Counted from the first letter of the stretch, positions 21,101-32,509 are shown. The stretch is 34,956 bases of DNA from Saccoglossus kowalevskii (GCF_000003605.2 NW_003130855.1:453447-488402); one strand, 5' to 3'. Program-made: numbers and translations. The notes: generated by a model not told the origin, from the letters alone.

Positions 21101-23150
21101 AAAAAAAAATGAATAACCCAAACCATTTTTAAGATTGAAGTGAAAATGCAATTTAAAATCCATTTTTAAAAGTAAAGTAAAATTACAAATATACAGTTTT
21201 AAAATATAATGTTCAAAGAAAAATTGAAACTGTAAATCTGTTTAAGCATGAAGTGATGTGCAATTCCAAATTTCGATTTTTCGATATGTTATTTTCATTT
21301 TTTACTTATGCTTATAAGTTTGATATCGATTATAATTTTGAAATCGACAAAATAATTTTAAAATGCAAATAACAAGGTTAATAAGAAGAAAAAAACCGTG
21401 ACACTTTGCCGCAAGTGATTTTAATCTTAATGTATTAAATACATACTTTAGAGTGACACCACGAAAAAACAGAGTGAACAGAGCTGCTTATTAGTTATTT
21501 ACTGATACCAATACATTCATTCACATATTGTTCAAATGACACATAAAGATACTCCATAACTACAGCCATTAATGACGTGGATCAATTACCACAGACTCGC
21601 CGTATAATGGTACACAATTTCACCGTACTGATGTTCTTTGGGTCAGAATGTTGGAATTCAATATATTTCAAATTACTACTCTACCATGCGTCCATTAACA
21701 ACTAATGAGCTGCCGTACACTACATAGAGATATTGATATTATGTTTACATGTGACTTCCATGATATTGCATAGTTACATCACGGATCGGTAAATTACATA
21801 GAATTGCGATGAGTAAAACCCCACAAGGCTGTGCAATTTGACGTTATAAGATCATGGCGCCGTATAATTAATTCCTTTAGATGAGAGTACACATGTAACC
21901 AATTCACTGAACAGGACCAATCACCGGCTGCTACAAACACAGCGTAAATACAGGACTTAATATCAATGTTGAATATATGAGCAGATGATTTTCTCGAAAA
22001 CAGTGATCGACTAGTTAATTCACAAAATATTATCCTGAAAACTCACATTATTAGATCTAATGAGAATCTTGAATAATGAGAATATGCGTGTACCATCAAT
22101 ATAATGAGAAAACATTATCTTATTTGAAATTCGTAACAACATCAATATTTAAATATATAACAATTTCAGTCGAAGTCACCTAACATCACGTAATTTGTTA
22201 TTGCCATATCACGGTCTTCGAACTCGATCCGTACATGTGTTACTTGATTGTGAAAGATTGATAGCGACAAGTAACATGATAAAGAAGGCATACATTTCAG
22301 GTTTCATGATATTTCACTTGTCTACGTGCTTTTTCGGAGCACTTAATCTATTTTCATATTATTTATATTTCAAAAACCTTCTTGTCAGATGGAGTATTGC
22401 ACGCCATTTATTTACCCTGCGTATACGGTTATTTGAGCCCCTGCCCGTGTATGTCACAATTAACCCATAATTCACTACATTTTATAACCAGACATAACGT
22501 AAAATGCTAGGATGCGAGTTGTATTGCTTACTTCGTATTGCCGTTTCAGACTGTGAATATTTTTGATGAAGGCATGCACACAGCTAGAAAATGACTTTTC
22601 AAGTTCTTTCAGCCATAGATTAAACTAGACTATTCTATAGACTATTGTAACATTTTTCCCACGTGTGTTTTAGCTCAATACAAGTCGTCTGTTATCATTG
22701 CAAAATAAGAAAAACAATTATCATAAAACGACATTTCTAGAATTCATTTTAAAGTAGCTTGAAAGATGGAACGATTTTTTGTCACTAAATGTGACACACC
22801 ATACTAAGGTATTCTACGTCAAGCAATATATTTACATTTTTTACGAGATGTTCCTGTAACAGTAAATGCTCTCTAAAAAGAATTGCTTAAAACATATACT
22901 AGTTTGATACATACGAGTTAGATGGGAGTTAGATGCTTACCTTCAGAAAAGAATCAAACAATCATGTTTAATTGATTTAATATTTAAAGATTACAAAAGT
23001 CTAAAGCATATACAAACAATGTGTAAACCGCGTCACATACAATAAAACATGACATACACATTTACCAATGAAATAAAGAATTAATTATTTTCAATGTGTA
23101 AACACCATGTAATATAAGATTATTACGAAGATACCTCAAAGTATGCATGA
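18178..23150. other. Long non-coding stretch, no gene seen
   Basis: AT-rich. Small items: a 10-bp tandem (AGATTGGTTA-like) near 18779-18801, CCAAT motifs near 19655, a CG-rich patch at 19925-20030 with a hairpin (GAAGCGC/GCGCTTC, 19932-19953), and an imperfect CAT/CAC triplet run at 20042-20084. The frames 20036-20314 and 22195-22470 show no domain or splice support. Confidence 0.5.
20042..20084 (+). repeat. CAT/CAC triplet microsatellite
   Basis: Imperfect (CAT)n followed by (CAC)n. It creates the Ser/Pro start of a short frame that is otherwise unsupported. Confidence 0.8.
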
Positions 23151-23212
23151 AGACAGTACAGCGGCAGTATCGACCGACGCGCAGCGGAGGTCGATACGAC
23201 AGCGTACTGTCT
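23151..23212. repeat. GC-rich imperfect palindrome
   Basis: Left arm 23151-23175 and right arm 23189-23212 pair as AGACAGTAC and GTATCGACC blocks on both strands, separated by a mismatched six- or seven-base internal loop. The terminal loop is GACGCGCAGCGGA. The surroundings are very AT-rich, so it stands out. Confidence 0.75.
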
Positions 23213-26200
23213 AAGTGTCGCATTTCCTAATATGGTAGGGTGAAAATAACCCGTAAAATACCGCAGAATTACGGCACGTTGTAACTTATGGTGTTACGGT
23301 GACAGATGTATAATAATATATAATAGTATCTACAAGTAATAAAAGTGATATAATTGCAATATAATTATTTTATTGTAATATAATATGTAATATAATTGTG
23401 TAAAAGTTTATGCAAAGTTGTCATTTCTATAATAATAAAAATGTACGCAGTTAGAGAAAATCAAAATACCAACAATTGACGCAAATTGTCGCCATTTGAA
23501 ATCGATTGTATTTATTAGTACTACTAATATTTTAAACAATTGAACTATCCAGCATGGTACAGGAATATCTACTTTAAAAATAATAATTTCAATACTTAAT
23601 ATGGAAATATAACGAATAATAAATTTAAATTGACGAAATTTGGAAATAATATAGGTTAAATGTAATAAAAGTGACTATACACCTATATGTTGATACATCA
23701 TCTTACAAACAGAGGGTACTCTTCTGAAACACAAAACAATCTTGATAGCTTTATAAATATATATCAATTATTATTTTGTAACGAATGCAAATATAACAGC
23801 ATTGAAGGAGTTCTGAACTATTTGTTATGATTACTGGTCAAAAAAGTCAATACAACCCGATATTCCGTCAACATTTTGTTATGACAACCGATGATCCACC
23901 AACTCGGACGACAACCTATATGAGCCGATCTTTTACATGACGACATTTTATCGGAGACCAACAGCTCGAACAAATATGTTTACATCAAAAATAAATAAAA
24001 ACTGAATTTGTCTTTCTTTAGAATTACCGTGTGGGGCTGTAATAAATGTAGTTATTCCAAAAATAACCATGCCTTCAGATCCTTGACTTTGACACTGAGT
24101 TTAAATGTTAAATGCTGCGCGAATCAATGCTATTCTGTTTTTTATAATATGCCCGTACTAAATAACTGAATCAGGTGAAAAAATAACTGATATTTGTTAG
24201 TGTTGCTAGAATTCCGTCTTCAAGTAGTATTTCGGATAATCGTTCGGATCTGGCTGTGATGCTACTCTTCCTTCCTAATATGAATTCATGTTCAACGATT
24301 TGCCGAAACATACTAGTAGAATACCTAATTACAACCGTCTTAGAACATGGCCATTATACACCATACACACCCAATTCTCGTTCCAGTCGATATGTATTAT
24401 TGTGTGAATTAAGCCTTCTAACGATACCACGACGTCTTCTATCCTGGTTGACACAAGCTGCACAATCCAACAATGAATTCAACAATATGGCACTTACCAA
24501 AATCATATTCCTTGCTTTTCAGATGGCCAATGATAATTATCATTCCACATTCTGGACATTCGCTCATCGATTTCACACATTCGGTAGACTATTTGCACAA
24601 TGGCAGTGAGAATTGCTACTCAGTTCTCATTAGTTGTTTCTTAACACGGGAAAATTAATACCACAGCGTTAAGAATAAAACATGAAATCATAAAAGAAAA
24701 ACAAGAAACATGAGTCAATTTCTATAACCGGATCGCATCTGCTAAACATTTATCCGCGGGTTGTAATATGAAATACAGTAACACTAATATATACTGGATT
24801 TTGACGTGTTCAATTCCTAACCTTGATCACTACACGATGAGCAAAACAATTAAATCCCTAATATTAAGCGTATAATAAAAAATGCCATTAAAAATAAGCA
24901 TAACCCCAAATCATAATACATATAAGTAGATTTTCCCTTGCATCACCTGAATAAAAAAGAAAAAAATCTCCTTCGAGTGACATAGCGGGAATTCAATTCA
25001 CGTTGATACTAACGAAGCATTGCATCCTCGAATTTAATTTGTAATGGTTTGTATTTATTTGTATTTATTTGTATTGCTAACTGACACGGCGTGCGAATAA
25101 GATTCTAGTTTTTGTCAATATGCTTACATCAGCATACGTTAGCGTTAGGTCAAACAAATAGCTGTTTGCCATTATGGTTCACGATATTTTATTTGTAATT
25201 CGATATTAATTTCATAATGCATTTTTAATTCAATTTCGTGTTTAATATTATTCAGTTGTGAAAATAATACAGTCAACGTGCGACTGGAATTTAAGCCATT
25301 CTTGATATTAATACACACGACGAATACTCAAAAGCAAAACTATAACGGAAGGCACATATTGAGTAACTGAACATTATGGCAGAATTATTATATCATTCTT
25401 TGACAAGTCTAGATTCTTATTGGCTAATTAACATTGTATCCTGAGTGATGTTGAGGATGAATCTACTGGGGGTCGAATTCTCGCCTTCGTGATCGTAAAT
25501 TTATAATTTGTAAGTAGACATGTAGAGTATACATTCAATTGTTTTGTTTTTACATTGTCCACGCTGCGGGTTGGCAGTCGAACACCAATTAGGCTACATA
25601 ATATAGTACAGTCAATTACCCAGGGTAATTCCAATTACACACACATTACAAAAATAAAAGTATATACCCTCCGTAGGTATGCCAAGCGCATGATAAACAT
25701 AGTTTCAGGCCATTCCAACAATTGACGTCACCTCTAAAAGCGATCACACTGAAAGGTCAAACATGCTTAGTCTATCATACAATTTACCCACGTTCATGGT
25801 CGCGGGCGGCGTTTTATCATATACTGTAATGTACATGTCACTGATGTATTTGGACTCTGTAATGAACGCTATAGTCAGAGAAACTTGGGAGCTGCTAATG
25901 CGACATTAAAATTAGCTGATTGATAGAGCGTGTTGCAGTTACCATTTGTACATTGAAGGTCACTGAGTGCATACTAGACCTGGTGTCTAAGAAGACACTT
26001 TATCTCACATATAAATTTAAAAACAAACAAACACCAGAATCCCCTATGAACACACGCACGGGGAGATGACATGAATACGCAACATACGTGACTTTTTAAA
26101 ACTCAGCGGCGAATGCCTAACATATCACAATTACATAGTACTTTGCTTCCAACGACCAAGACAACAATGGATGTACCTTTCACTACAACTTTAACACCAT

Positions 26201-26603
26201 AATTACATACACAGTAATTACATAATCTATCAAACACCATTCGACGCATTTTGTAACAATTTCCATTACAATCCATCTGGTAGTTAAAATGCATCATTTA
26301 CAACTTATGTACCTACATCGTTTTCCAAGAAACACAAAAAGAACGAAATACTAACAAAAACAGGAAAGTAGAAAAACAAAGTTTTTTTTTGACTTTGAAA
26401 CATCCAACAAACATAAGATTTACAGTGGCGATACACCATTAATGCCACACACTGATGATTAACTCTTTCCCATTTCAACGCCTGCTGTTCTGCTGGCGTT
26501 TTTAACATTCTTAAATCTTGGTTAAAACACGTTCTGAAAAAAGTATGTTTCATAGATTAACGTCATTTGTGGTTTCAGTGTAATAATACTTGATCCAAAT
26601 ACA
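23213..26603. other. Non-coding stretch, 3' side of the GPCR gene
   Basis: AT-rich, with A/T microsatellite-like sequence at 23310-23400 and a (GTATTTATTT)2 tandem at 25051-25070. The frame 24256-24609 has no recognisable domain. No clear AATAAA close downstream of the GPCR stop was found on the minus strand; the nearest complements are around 25050, so the 3' UTR end is undefined. Confidence 0.45.
25327..25363 (+). repeat. 37-bp dispersed repeat, copy 1
   Basis: Matches 32510-32546 with two differences, centred on GCAAAACTATAACGGAA.GCACATATTG. Confidence 0.7.
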
Positions 26604-26741
26604 TCAGTGTGTTGATTGTTCGGTGTTGCTTGACCTTTTCCACGAAGTATTTCTTGTGGTTCGGGTGAATTGCGAGACACCGCTGTTACGAAATGTATTC
26701 CTATTCCTGGATCTGCAGAGAATAAGCCTCTTCAAATCAGC
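26604..26741 (-). CDS. Peptide GPCR, last exon: helix 8 and C-terminal tail
   Basis: Seen on the minus strand: an acceptor (TTGATATTCAATATCAACACAG-type, AG at 26743-26742), then a frame starting GCT GAT TTG AAG in phase 0, matching the phase-0 donor of the TM7 exon at 27037. It encodes 45 residues starting ADLKRLILCRSRNRN and ends at the TGA 26606-26604. Joined to the preceding NDTFR, this makes an amphipathic helix 8 with a Cys at residue 9 of this exon, the usual palmitoylation position. The rest is rich in Ser, Thr, Arg and Asn, typical of a receptor tail with kinase/arrestin sites. The track-like start further upstream is intronic. The shared phase and sensible join support the exon; no transcript evidence was available. 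Confidence 0.75.
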   Translation of the reverse strand, partial: ADLKRLILCRSRNRNTFRNSGVSQFTRTTRNTSWKRSSNTEQSTH

Positions 26742-27036
26742 CTGTGTTGATATTGAATAAACAGAACAAATAATAATCAACCACATGTTATGAAAAGGCA
26801 CGACATAAACGTTATCATATGTATAAATTTATACTGGGAAACACTAAAGAAATGTTTAAATATGCATGCACATGAGTTTGTTCACTTTCAACAAACAAAA
26901 CAAGAATAAATCATCAATAAAAATTATAATATTTGCTAGCTGAAATTTATAATGAATCTGCGCCATTTATACCATTTATTTTAGCAGAATATTTCCGAAC
27001 GCCGATCTAAGAAATGAACAACCCATTTATACTTAC

Positions 27037-27252
27037 CCGAAACGTATCATTGACGAGACCATACACGAAGGGGTTCATGAAACTGTTCGCACAAGCCAGT
27101 AACAAAAAACAACTATTACAGATTCGCATTATATTTTGGGAGTCGACATCACGGTACAAATATGGCAGAAAAATGTGAACCGCATTGAACACTTGTAATG
27201 GTAGCCAACACAAGGCGAAGAGCGTAACCACGGTAACCAGCATTTTGATCAT
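27037..27252 (-). CDS. Peptide GPCR, exon with TM6 and TM7
   Basis: Seen on the minus strand: acceptor CTTTACTTGCAG before 27252 and donor CGG|GTAAGT after 27037, giving 72 codons in phase 0 at both ends. The protein starts MIKMLVTVVTLFALCWLPLQ: TM6 with the CWLP motif (Pro at residue 18). TM7 ends in NSFMNPFVYGLVNDTFR, which includes the NPxxY motif (Asn-Pro-Phe-Val-Tyr, residues 60-64) and the start of helix 8. Known: these motifs define rhodopsin-class receptors; CWLP is the activation hinge and NPxxY the cytoplasmic switch. The frame beyond NDTFR in the genome (VSINGLFIS) is intron read-through. The preceding exon ends SKKK and joins to MIKML, a common KKxxIKML pattern at the foot of TM6 in peptide receptors. 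Confidence 0.92.
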
Positions 27253-27358
27253 CTGCAAGTAAAGCATACATACATATTTTACACCACATTTAAATTATAT
27301 CCAAAAAACTTACAGTTATTCATTTAACATAAAATTTATAATAATACATTTCACTTAC

Positions 27359-27772
27359 CTTTTTTTTCGACTTATTATGTGCAATGTCCCTACTCTCATC
27401 GGCGTTGCCAGGCAACTGTCTCCCCCATAACCGTTTTCCGACGTTGTAATACGCGAAGCATTGGATAACTAGAGGCATCACATATGTTATGGTCAGAATG
27501 AACATCTCATAGGCTTTTGCCACATCTGGATTCATACGCTCATAGCAGAAGTAAACAGTATCCCCTTCAACATCCCCGTCATTCAGTTCATACGGAGAAG
27601 CACGCGCGGTTACCAACTGTACAGCAGACATAGACACAGCTAGCAGCCATATGACGACTATAATATATCTGGCTCGATGATTGGTCATTCGTAATTTCAT
27701 TGGATACAGTACGGCGTAATACCGATCTATCGCTATTACGGTCAACGTATAGATGCTTACAGAAACGGACAC
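27359..27772 (-). CDS. Peptide GPCR, exon with TM3 to intracellular loop 3
   Basis: Seen on the minus strand: acceptor CTGTTTCAG before 27772 and donor AAG|GTAAGT after 27359, giving 138 codons in phase 0. TM3 starts VSVSVSIYTLTVIAIDRYY, with the intact DRY motif at residues 16-18. The conserved TM4 Trp is at 42 and the extracellular-loop-2 Cys at 76 (VYFCYERM). The TM5 Pro is at 100 and its Tyr at 108. Loop 3 has GKRLWGRQLPGNADESRD. Known: a VSVSVS...T.IAIDRY TM3 and a KLW.R..PG loop are seen in the beta group of rhodopsin receptors (orexin, NPFF, QRFP, tachykinin, allatotropin types). Inference: a neuropeptide receptor; I cannot place it in one family. The TM3 Cys that should pair with Cys76 lies in an upstream exon not found in the window. 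Confidence 0.93.
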
Positions 27773-28708
27773 CTGAAACAGAACAATATAATTGATTCAT
27801 GAGTTAAATTTAAGACACTTTAAGATCATTTTAAACTCGCGGCTCACTCAACAGACAGTGTAAATTTTTCCTATCTTAAACACAATGCTAGTCATTGGCT
27901 ATATAATTTTTTTTAATTAGAATTACAATCATGCATACCTTGTTACAAAATTATGCGCATTTCACCCAAATATATATCCATAGAAGATTTCGGGACAAAG
28001 CCTTAGGATTAGGATTTAAAATACTTTGTTTTGTTGACTGGCTGTGTTCCCTTAACATGTTCATAGCAATAAGCTTGACAACTGCAAGTTGGTGATTGCT
28101 GCTTATAGTCTTATAGAATCGTATTTCTTGACAATTATTTAGAAAAAAACACAAATTGTTTAATACTATTTGTCACTTTACAACTCGACACAAAACACTT
28201 GTGATTTACTTATGTAGTAGAAACATAAATTGTAAAACCTGGTACTGACATGCCCCTGAAGTGACACTGTTTTAGTGGCTGGACCTACAGATACATTGGA
28301 TAGTCCCTGATGATACCTGTCATATATGCATCTTGTCATGTTCATCTCCAAGAGAATTCTGCTTTGATAATAATAATAATGTTTTATTTCCGAAGTACCA
28401 TTGTCCACTAAACAGACTGGGTTGTAGTGAATTGTCAAAACTAGCTAAATTCCCGATATGACAGGATATGATATGATTGGTTGAACCTTCTCGGTATCGC
28501 TAGCTTAATTATTTCATAACAAAATGTATGGTATATTTGTGTAACATCCCAACTCATAGTAAGCCCACTTCAAACCGTACAATTAAGAAAGAGGCATTTT
28601 GCACTTTAAGGTATAACATAGCATTGTTAACTGCTGTTGTTTTTAAATATAAATTCATATTTGTCTCGATTCATAAAGCACCGTTTGAACATATGTTGAG
28701 CATGCTGG
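27773..28708. other. Upstream intron of the GPCR gene, no feature seen
   Basis: By strand and gene order this is intron. I looked for a TM1/TM2 exon with an LA.AD pattern and a donor, and found none here or up to 34956. Confidence 0.45.
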
Positions 28709-28799
28709 TTGTCAAACACGTGTGAATTAAACGTTGTCAAACACGTGTGAATTAAACGTTGTTAAACACGTGTGAATTAAACGTTGTCAAACACGTTAA
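28709..28799 (+). repeat. 25-bp tandem repeat carrying E-boxes
   Basis: Three full units (28709-28733, 28734-28758, 28759-28783) of TTGTCAAACACGTGTGAATT + AAACG, and a truncated fourth to about 28799. Each full unit has a CACGTG E-box inside the palindrome ACACGTGT (28717-28722, 28742-28747, 28767-28772). The fourth has CACGTT. Unit 3 differs by one base. A degenerate relative (CTCGTGTGAATTACACGTT) lies at about 29036-29056. Confidence 0.9.
28717..28772. promoter_or_regulatory. Three evenly spaced CACGTG E-boxes
   Basis: Exact 25-bp spacing, within the tandem repeat. CACGTG is the core site for bHLH and bHLH-PAS/zipper factors (Clock, Myc, USF types). A regulatory role is inference; the spacing comes from the duplication. 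Confidence 0.35.
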
Positions 28800-29245
28800 A
28801 CATTACAATACATCGGCTAAGTGTGAATAGTCGGTTATAATTTGTATTTTATTAATTATAATATCCCGGCTTATTTCCCTATAAGTAGTGGCTTTATTTC
28901 ACTGTCTTGACATCTAGATTGCATCTAGAAGTATTCGTGGCATATTGTCGCATGTAAGACAGTCAAGTTGAGTGTTACAGTACAGAGTATTCACGCTTTC
29001 GTATACAGTGTATTCAATCAAACCATTCATTTCAGCTCGTGTGAATTACACGTTTACTTATAAGTGATGGTTCCAATTGTGTCCACTTATCGATGGCCAT
29101 TTTTGTTTCTGTCATCTTTGTACAGTTTTGTACTTCACTGGTTTTCAGACACGGATCAAGTGTGACACATTAAAAGATTTGGTTGGAGAGTGCCATAATC
29201 AAATTGATCTTTCAACGCGATACCAGATTCAATTATTGTTTGAAC
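28800..29245. other. Non-coding, no feature beyond a degenerate repeat unit
   Basis: The frame 29077-29259 has no domain. Only the degenerate unit near 29036 was noted. Confidence 0.4.
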
Positions 29246-29367
29246 TTAAAGGGCGGTGATCGTCGCGCTGCGCATGTGCGACATTTGTGTTGATAAACAT
29301 TGATTTTCCCAAAATCCAAATAGTATGATGGTGACTCTTTTTTTATATGACGACTACCGCCCTTTAA
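29246..29367. mobile_element. TTAA-flanked MITE (114 bp)
   Basis: Element 29250-29363 begins AGGGCGGTGATCGTC and ends with the inverse complement of AGGGCGGTAGTCGTC (13 of 15 matching). It is flanked by TTAA on both sides (29246-29249, 29364-29367). TTAA duplications are known for piggyBac and Kolobok transposons. There is no coding capacity, so it is non-autonomous. The frame 29233-29466 crosses it and is spurious. Confidence 0.7.
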
Positions 29368-29884
29368 CATCCGATGAAAAATCCCTAGCAAACTCCGAGC
29401 GAGTACCTGTATGTATGACGTGCGAATATATCCCGATAATTCATTCTGAACAATTGTTTCTCTCATTGTTTATTGGGTAATGACTTGAAAATATGACACG
29501 GCATTTCGAGAAGCCTAACAAGATTGGAAAATGTTCAAGGCGGATGATTGAATGTCATATCTATTAATTTAAATGTTCTTCACCAATGTAACAGTAATGC
29601 CTTTCTACCTGAATGTTGGTACGTGTTTCTCCAAGGTAGGGTAAGATTTAGTAATGCCACTGTAATTATATGATAATTCATAATTTGGTAACTATGTAAG
29701 GAAACTGTATCATTTTATCATGCATTTATGTACGGAATTACCTTTTTTCATAATACTCCTGTCATAATAATCATCTGGAAAGAATGTCTTCATTACGGAG
29801 AGTTATATTATATTTCATGTACAAAACAGTTCATACCTACATTTATTTTGATGACAGTGTTTTGTATGGTTACATGCTTAACAA
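29368..29884. other. Non-coding, no feature seen
   Basis: AT-rich DNA inside the inferred GPCR intron. Confidence 0.4.
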
Positions 29885-30445
29885 CCGTGTAGCGCAGGGT
29901 ATAATTCAGCAACCAGAACCCCACTTTTATTAACCAGTTAACCAAATTTCTTTACAAACATATACTAGTATTTTGCATACAGTTATTCGGACCTGTAGTT
30001 CAACAATCTGATGACTTTAAGCCGAAAAAAACACCTGCGTAGTGTATGTTATGATCTACTTAAAATCTAGGCAAGACAGAGTGCTACGAAGACATTTCAA
30101 ACAAACGCCCTGCTAAGCTTTTAGCAGACCAAACAATGGATTTTCAGAGCAGTGATTTAGGCAAAAATGCACGGGGTATAATTCAGAAACTAAGACACAA
30201 CTTACGTTAACCAATTCAATTTTCTTTCAAATTTCCTCATAAAAATAAAATATTCTCTTCCTACCTATGTAACTGACAGTTACTCGGACAGTTCAACAGC
30301 CCGAAGACTGCAAGCCGAAAAACTACCTTGTTTCGTTGTACTTAACATTTAGTACACTCAGACAAAGTGCTACGAAGTCATTGCAAACAAACGCAATATA
30401 AATCTTTTAGCAGACCTAAAAATCGATTTTGCAGGGCAGGCACAC
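29885..30445 (+). repeat. Diverged 277-bp tandem duplication
   Basis: Copy 1 (about 29885-30160) and copy 2 (about 30162-30445) share in the same order GGGTATAATTCAG.AAC, TTAACCA.TT, TTCTTT, CAGTTA.TCGGAC, GTTCAACA, AAGCCGAAAAA, AC..AG.GTGCTACGAAG, CATT.CAAACAAACGC and CTTTTAGCAGACC.AA. Gaps and substitutions are spread along the units. No coding frame is conserved between them. Confidence 0.8.
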
Positions 30446-30584
30446 TAAATTACAGCGACAACATTTCCCTTCCTAATTGACTCATGTATTTCTTAAGGTA
30501 TGTACAACTGAATTCCGCGGGCTGGGGTCAATACGTTCTCGTACTGCCGATACAATGTTCTCTATAATGCAAACGTCTGAGTTC
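30446..30584. other. Non-coding, no feature seen
   Basis: Short spacer before the hairpin pair; CG content rises towards 30520 (CCGCGGGCTGGGG). Confidence 0.4.
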
Positions 30585-30588
30585 AGTG

Positions 30589-30631
30589 GCGTGACTTTTT
30601 TTCAGTCACGCTCGGTTCGAGTGTGACGTAA
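30589..30631. promoter_or_regulatory. Overlapping hairpins followed by a CRE-like site
   Basis: GCGTGACT (30589-30596) and AGTCACGC (30604-30611) form a perfect 8-bp stem with a 7-base loop. The same AGTCACGC can instead begin a second stem, GTCACGCTCG-GTT-CGAGTGTGAC (30605-30627), fully paired with one G-T. The last GTGAC is part of TGACGTAA (30624-30631), a CRE/bZIP-type half-palindrome. A function is inference only. Confidence 0.35.
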
Positions 30632-31965
30632 ATACGACTAAAATTTCCCAATTAAAGAAAACATTCGAATTCGTCTTTACGACGTTTTAAGGACGCGTGA
30701 ATTATATTGCCTTGTCTGCCAAAAGTGTAATGATGTTTAATCTGCGGTTAAACTGTATGGCAAAGACAAACAAACGAAACGTTTCTAGTACGTAACTATT
30801 TGTACATTTTCTTGCCTGTCATGCAGTTTTAACATATTCGCTTGTCTCTCATCACTGACGGGGAAATATTTATTTCAACAAACATAATTAATAGTTGTCA
30901 TAGAGAGCGTTACCATTTTAAACCGTATAAAGACATGAATGCGAAAGTTGATTTTAGTCAGCTGTATCGAGAACATCTCGAACAAGATACTCGGTTAGTG
31001 GCTGCTAATGACAATTACTTCTTAAATAGTAGCAATTGCGGGTATTTATGCCCTGGTGTATATGATTATTTTTGTCTCTGAAAACTTAAATTATGTATTT
31101 TGTTAATTTGAGATGATATATTTCAAAATACGTAGTGAAATTGTTTATTGTCATGTGATTGTTTATGTTAATTATTTGCCTATTGGTCCCGCACAAATCC
31201 ACATATTACTTAAATCATCGTGTTCATTAACAATAGTTCCGACAAAACGTACGAGGTTCCTCCCTGCAAGAGTTGCTCAGAATAGCAAATTTAAATCGCC
31301 ATAAAATTATCAATTTTGACAAAAGTTTACGCTATATACTGGTGACTACGTTAAACATATGAAACTTGTCAAATGACAAGAAAATGTCATACATTGCTGC
31401 AAAATGAACCCGTGCGAATGAATGTAATTCGAGATTATAAGATGAAGTAATATAATATAAATAAACAACTATATTTATTAATTATTTAAGAATGCATCCC
31501 ATATGCCCCAGCTTTTCTTTCAACAATTGTGTTGGAGTCGTGACGGAAATATCCCACAGCTTGCGACTAATTAGTCTCAATGCAGCTGGAAATGATGAGA
31601 AGAAGTCCGCTCTCAGCACGATGTTACCACAGGAAAGCACATATCAAATTCATTGATTGGTGTTCACGTTACCTCTGAGGCAAAAACGCACAATCACAAA
31701 AATACAGATTTAAAGTGGATTCTAGTAAGGTACGTTATAAGCTGTATAATTCATTCATTTCATCATGAAAACTAAATCAACCACAACAGATTAGGAAATA
31801 CGCAGGGTAACTGTTGCACAGCAAGTATAATTTAGAAAACAACCTGAAACGTAGGTTATTCTTTTGAGCGCTATATGTTGGTGCATTATTTTGCGAATCT
31901 TCCATTAACGCTGAATATATCTGCAACAATTATGTCGCTCTGATTTGTGGAAGATGACTTTAGCG

Positions 31966-32021
31966 TTAAACGAGTTAAAGGAAATGGAACTGCGAGTCCT
32001 CGCACGCGTCCACTCGTTAAA
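31966..32021. repeat. Nested palindrome
   Basis: Outer arms TTAAACGAGT (31966-31975) and ACTCGTTAAA (32012-32021) pair with one mismatch. An inner perfect stem TGCGAG-TC-CTCGCA lies at 31991-32004. It could be a cruciform or RNA hairpin; function unknown. Confidence 0.5.
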
Positions 32022-32509
32022 GACAATTAGTTATTTGAGTGTTCTGACTGTGGTAAATTTCATATATTTATTCAGCTAGATCAATTAAGTTGCGTGATTA
32101 CAGTTGTCGATTTCCCGTAAATACTAATTAGACATCTATTCATTAAAGAAAACATGTAGGGTTTCACCAAGTGAACAGAGTTGTGTGAGATATAAGTTAT
32201 TTTTAGCATAACCTGTTACAGTATATTCGGCACAAATAGATCCATTTTGTGTGTACCATTGTCAAAAATGTTACTATTAACTACCAGCGCAATTATTATA
32301 TTCCTATTCAAATAGTATTTATATATTCGTTACAAGGTGTTGTGATAAACCACCAAACACGTTAAATGACACTATCCATAGTTGGTGGGAATGAAAAGAA
32401 TATGGTATGTGTTCATATTTGTAAAATGCTAATAGCATGCTTCATCTATGATTGGAAGTTTTGCGTTTGTCCATTCGTAGCTATGGTCATATTCAATCCC
32501 GTTCTTGAT

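Noticed and set aside
24256-24609. 117-residue plus-strand frame
   Set aside because: Composition is like a chance frame, with no motif, no upstream context and an overlapping alternative frame.
28709-28799. Possible CRISPR array
   Set aside because: The 25-bp units are directly adjacent with no spacers, and the genome is animal-type; it is a minisatellite.
30842-31081. 79-residue plus-strand frame with a Cys-containing end
   Set aside because: No signal peptide, domain or splice sites; it is on the opposite strand to the surrounding gene. Kept only as a remark.
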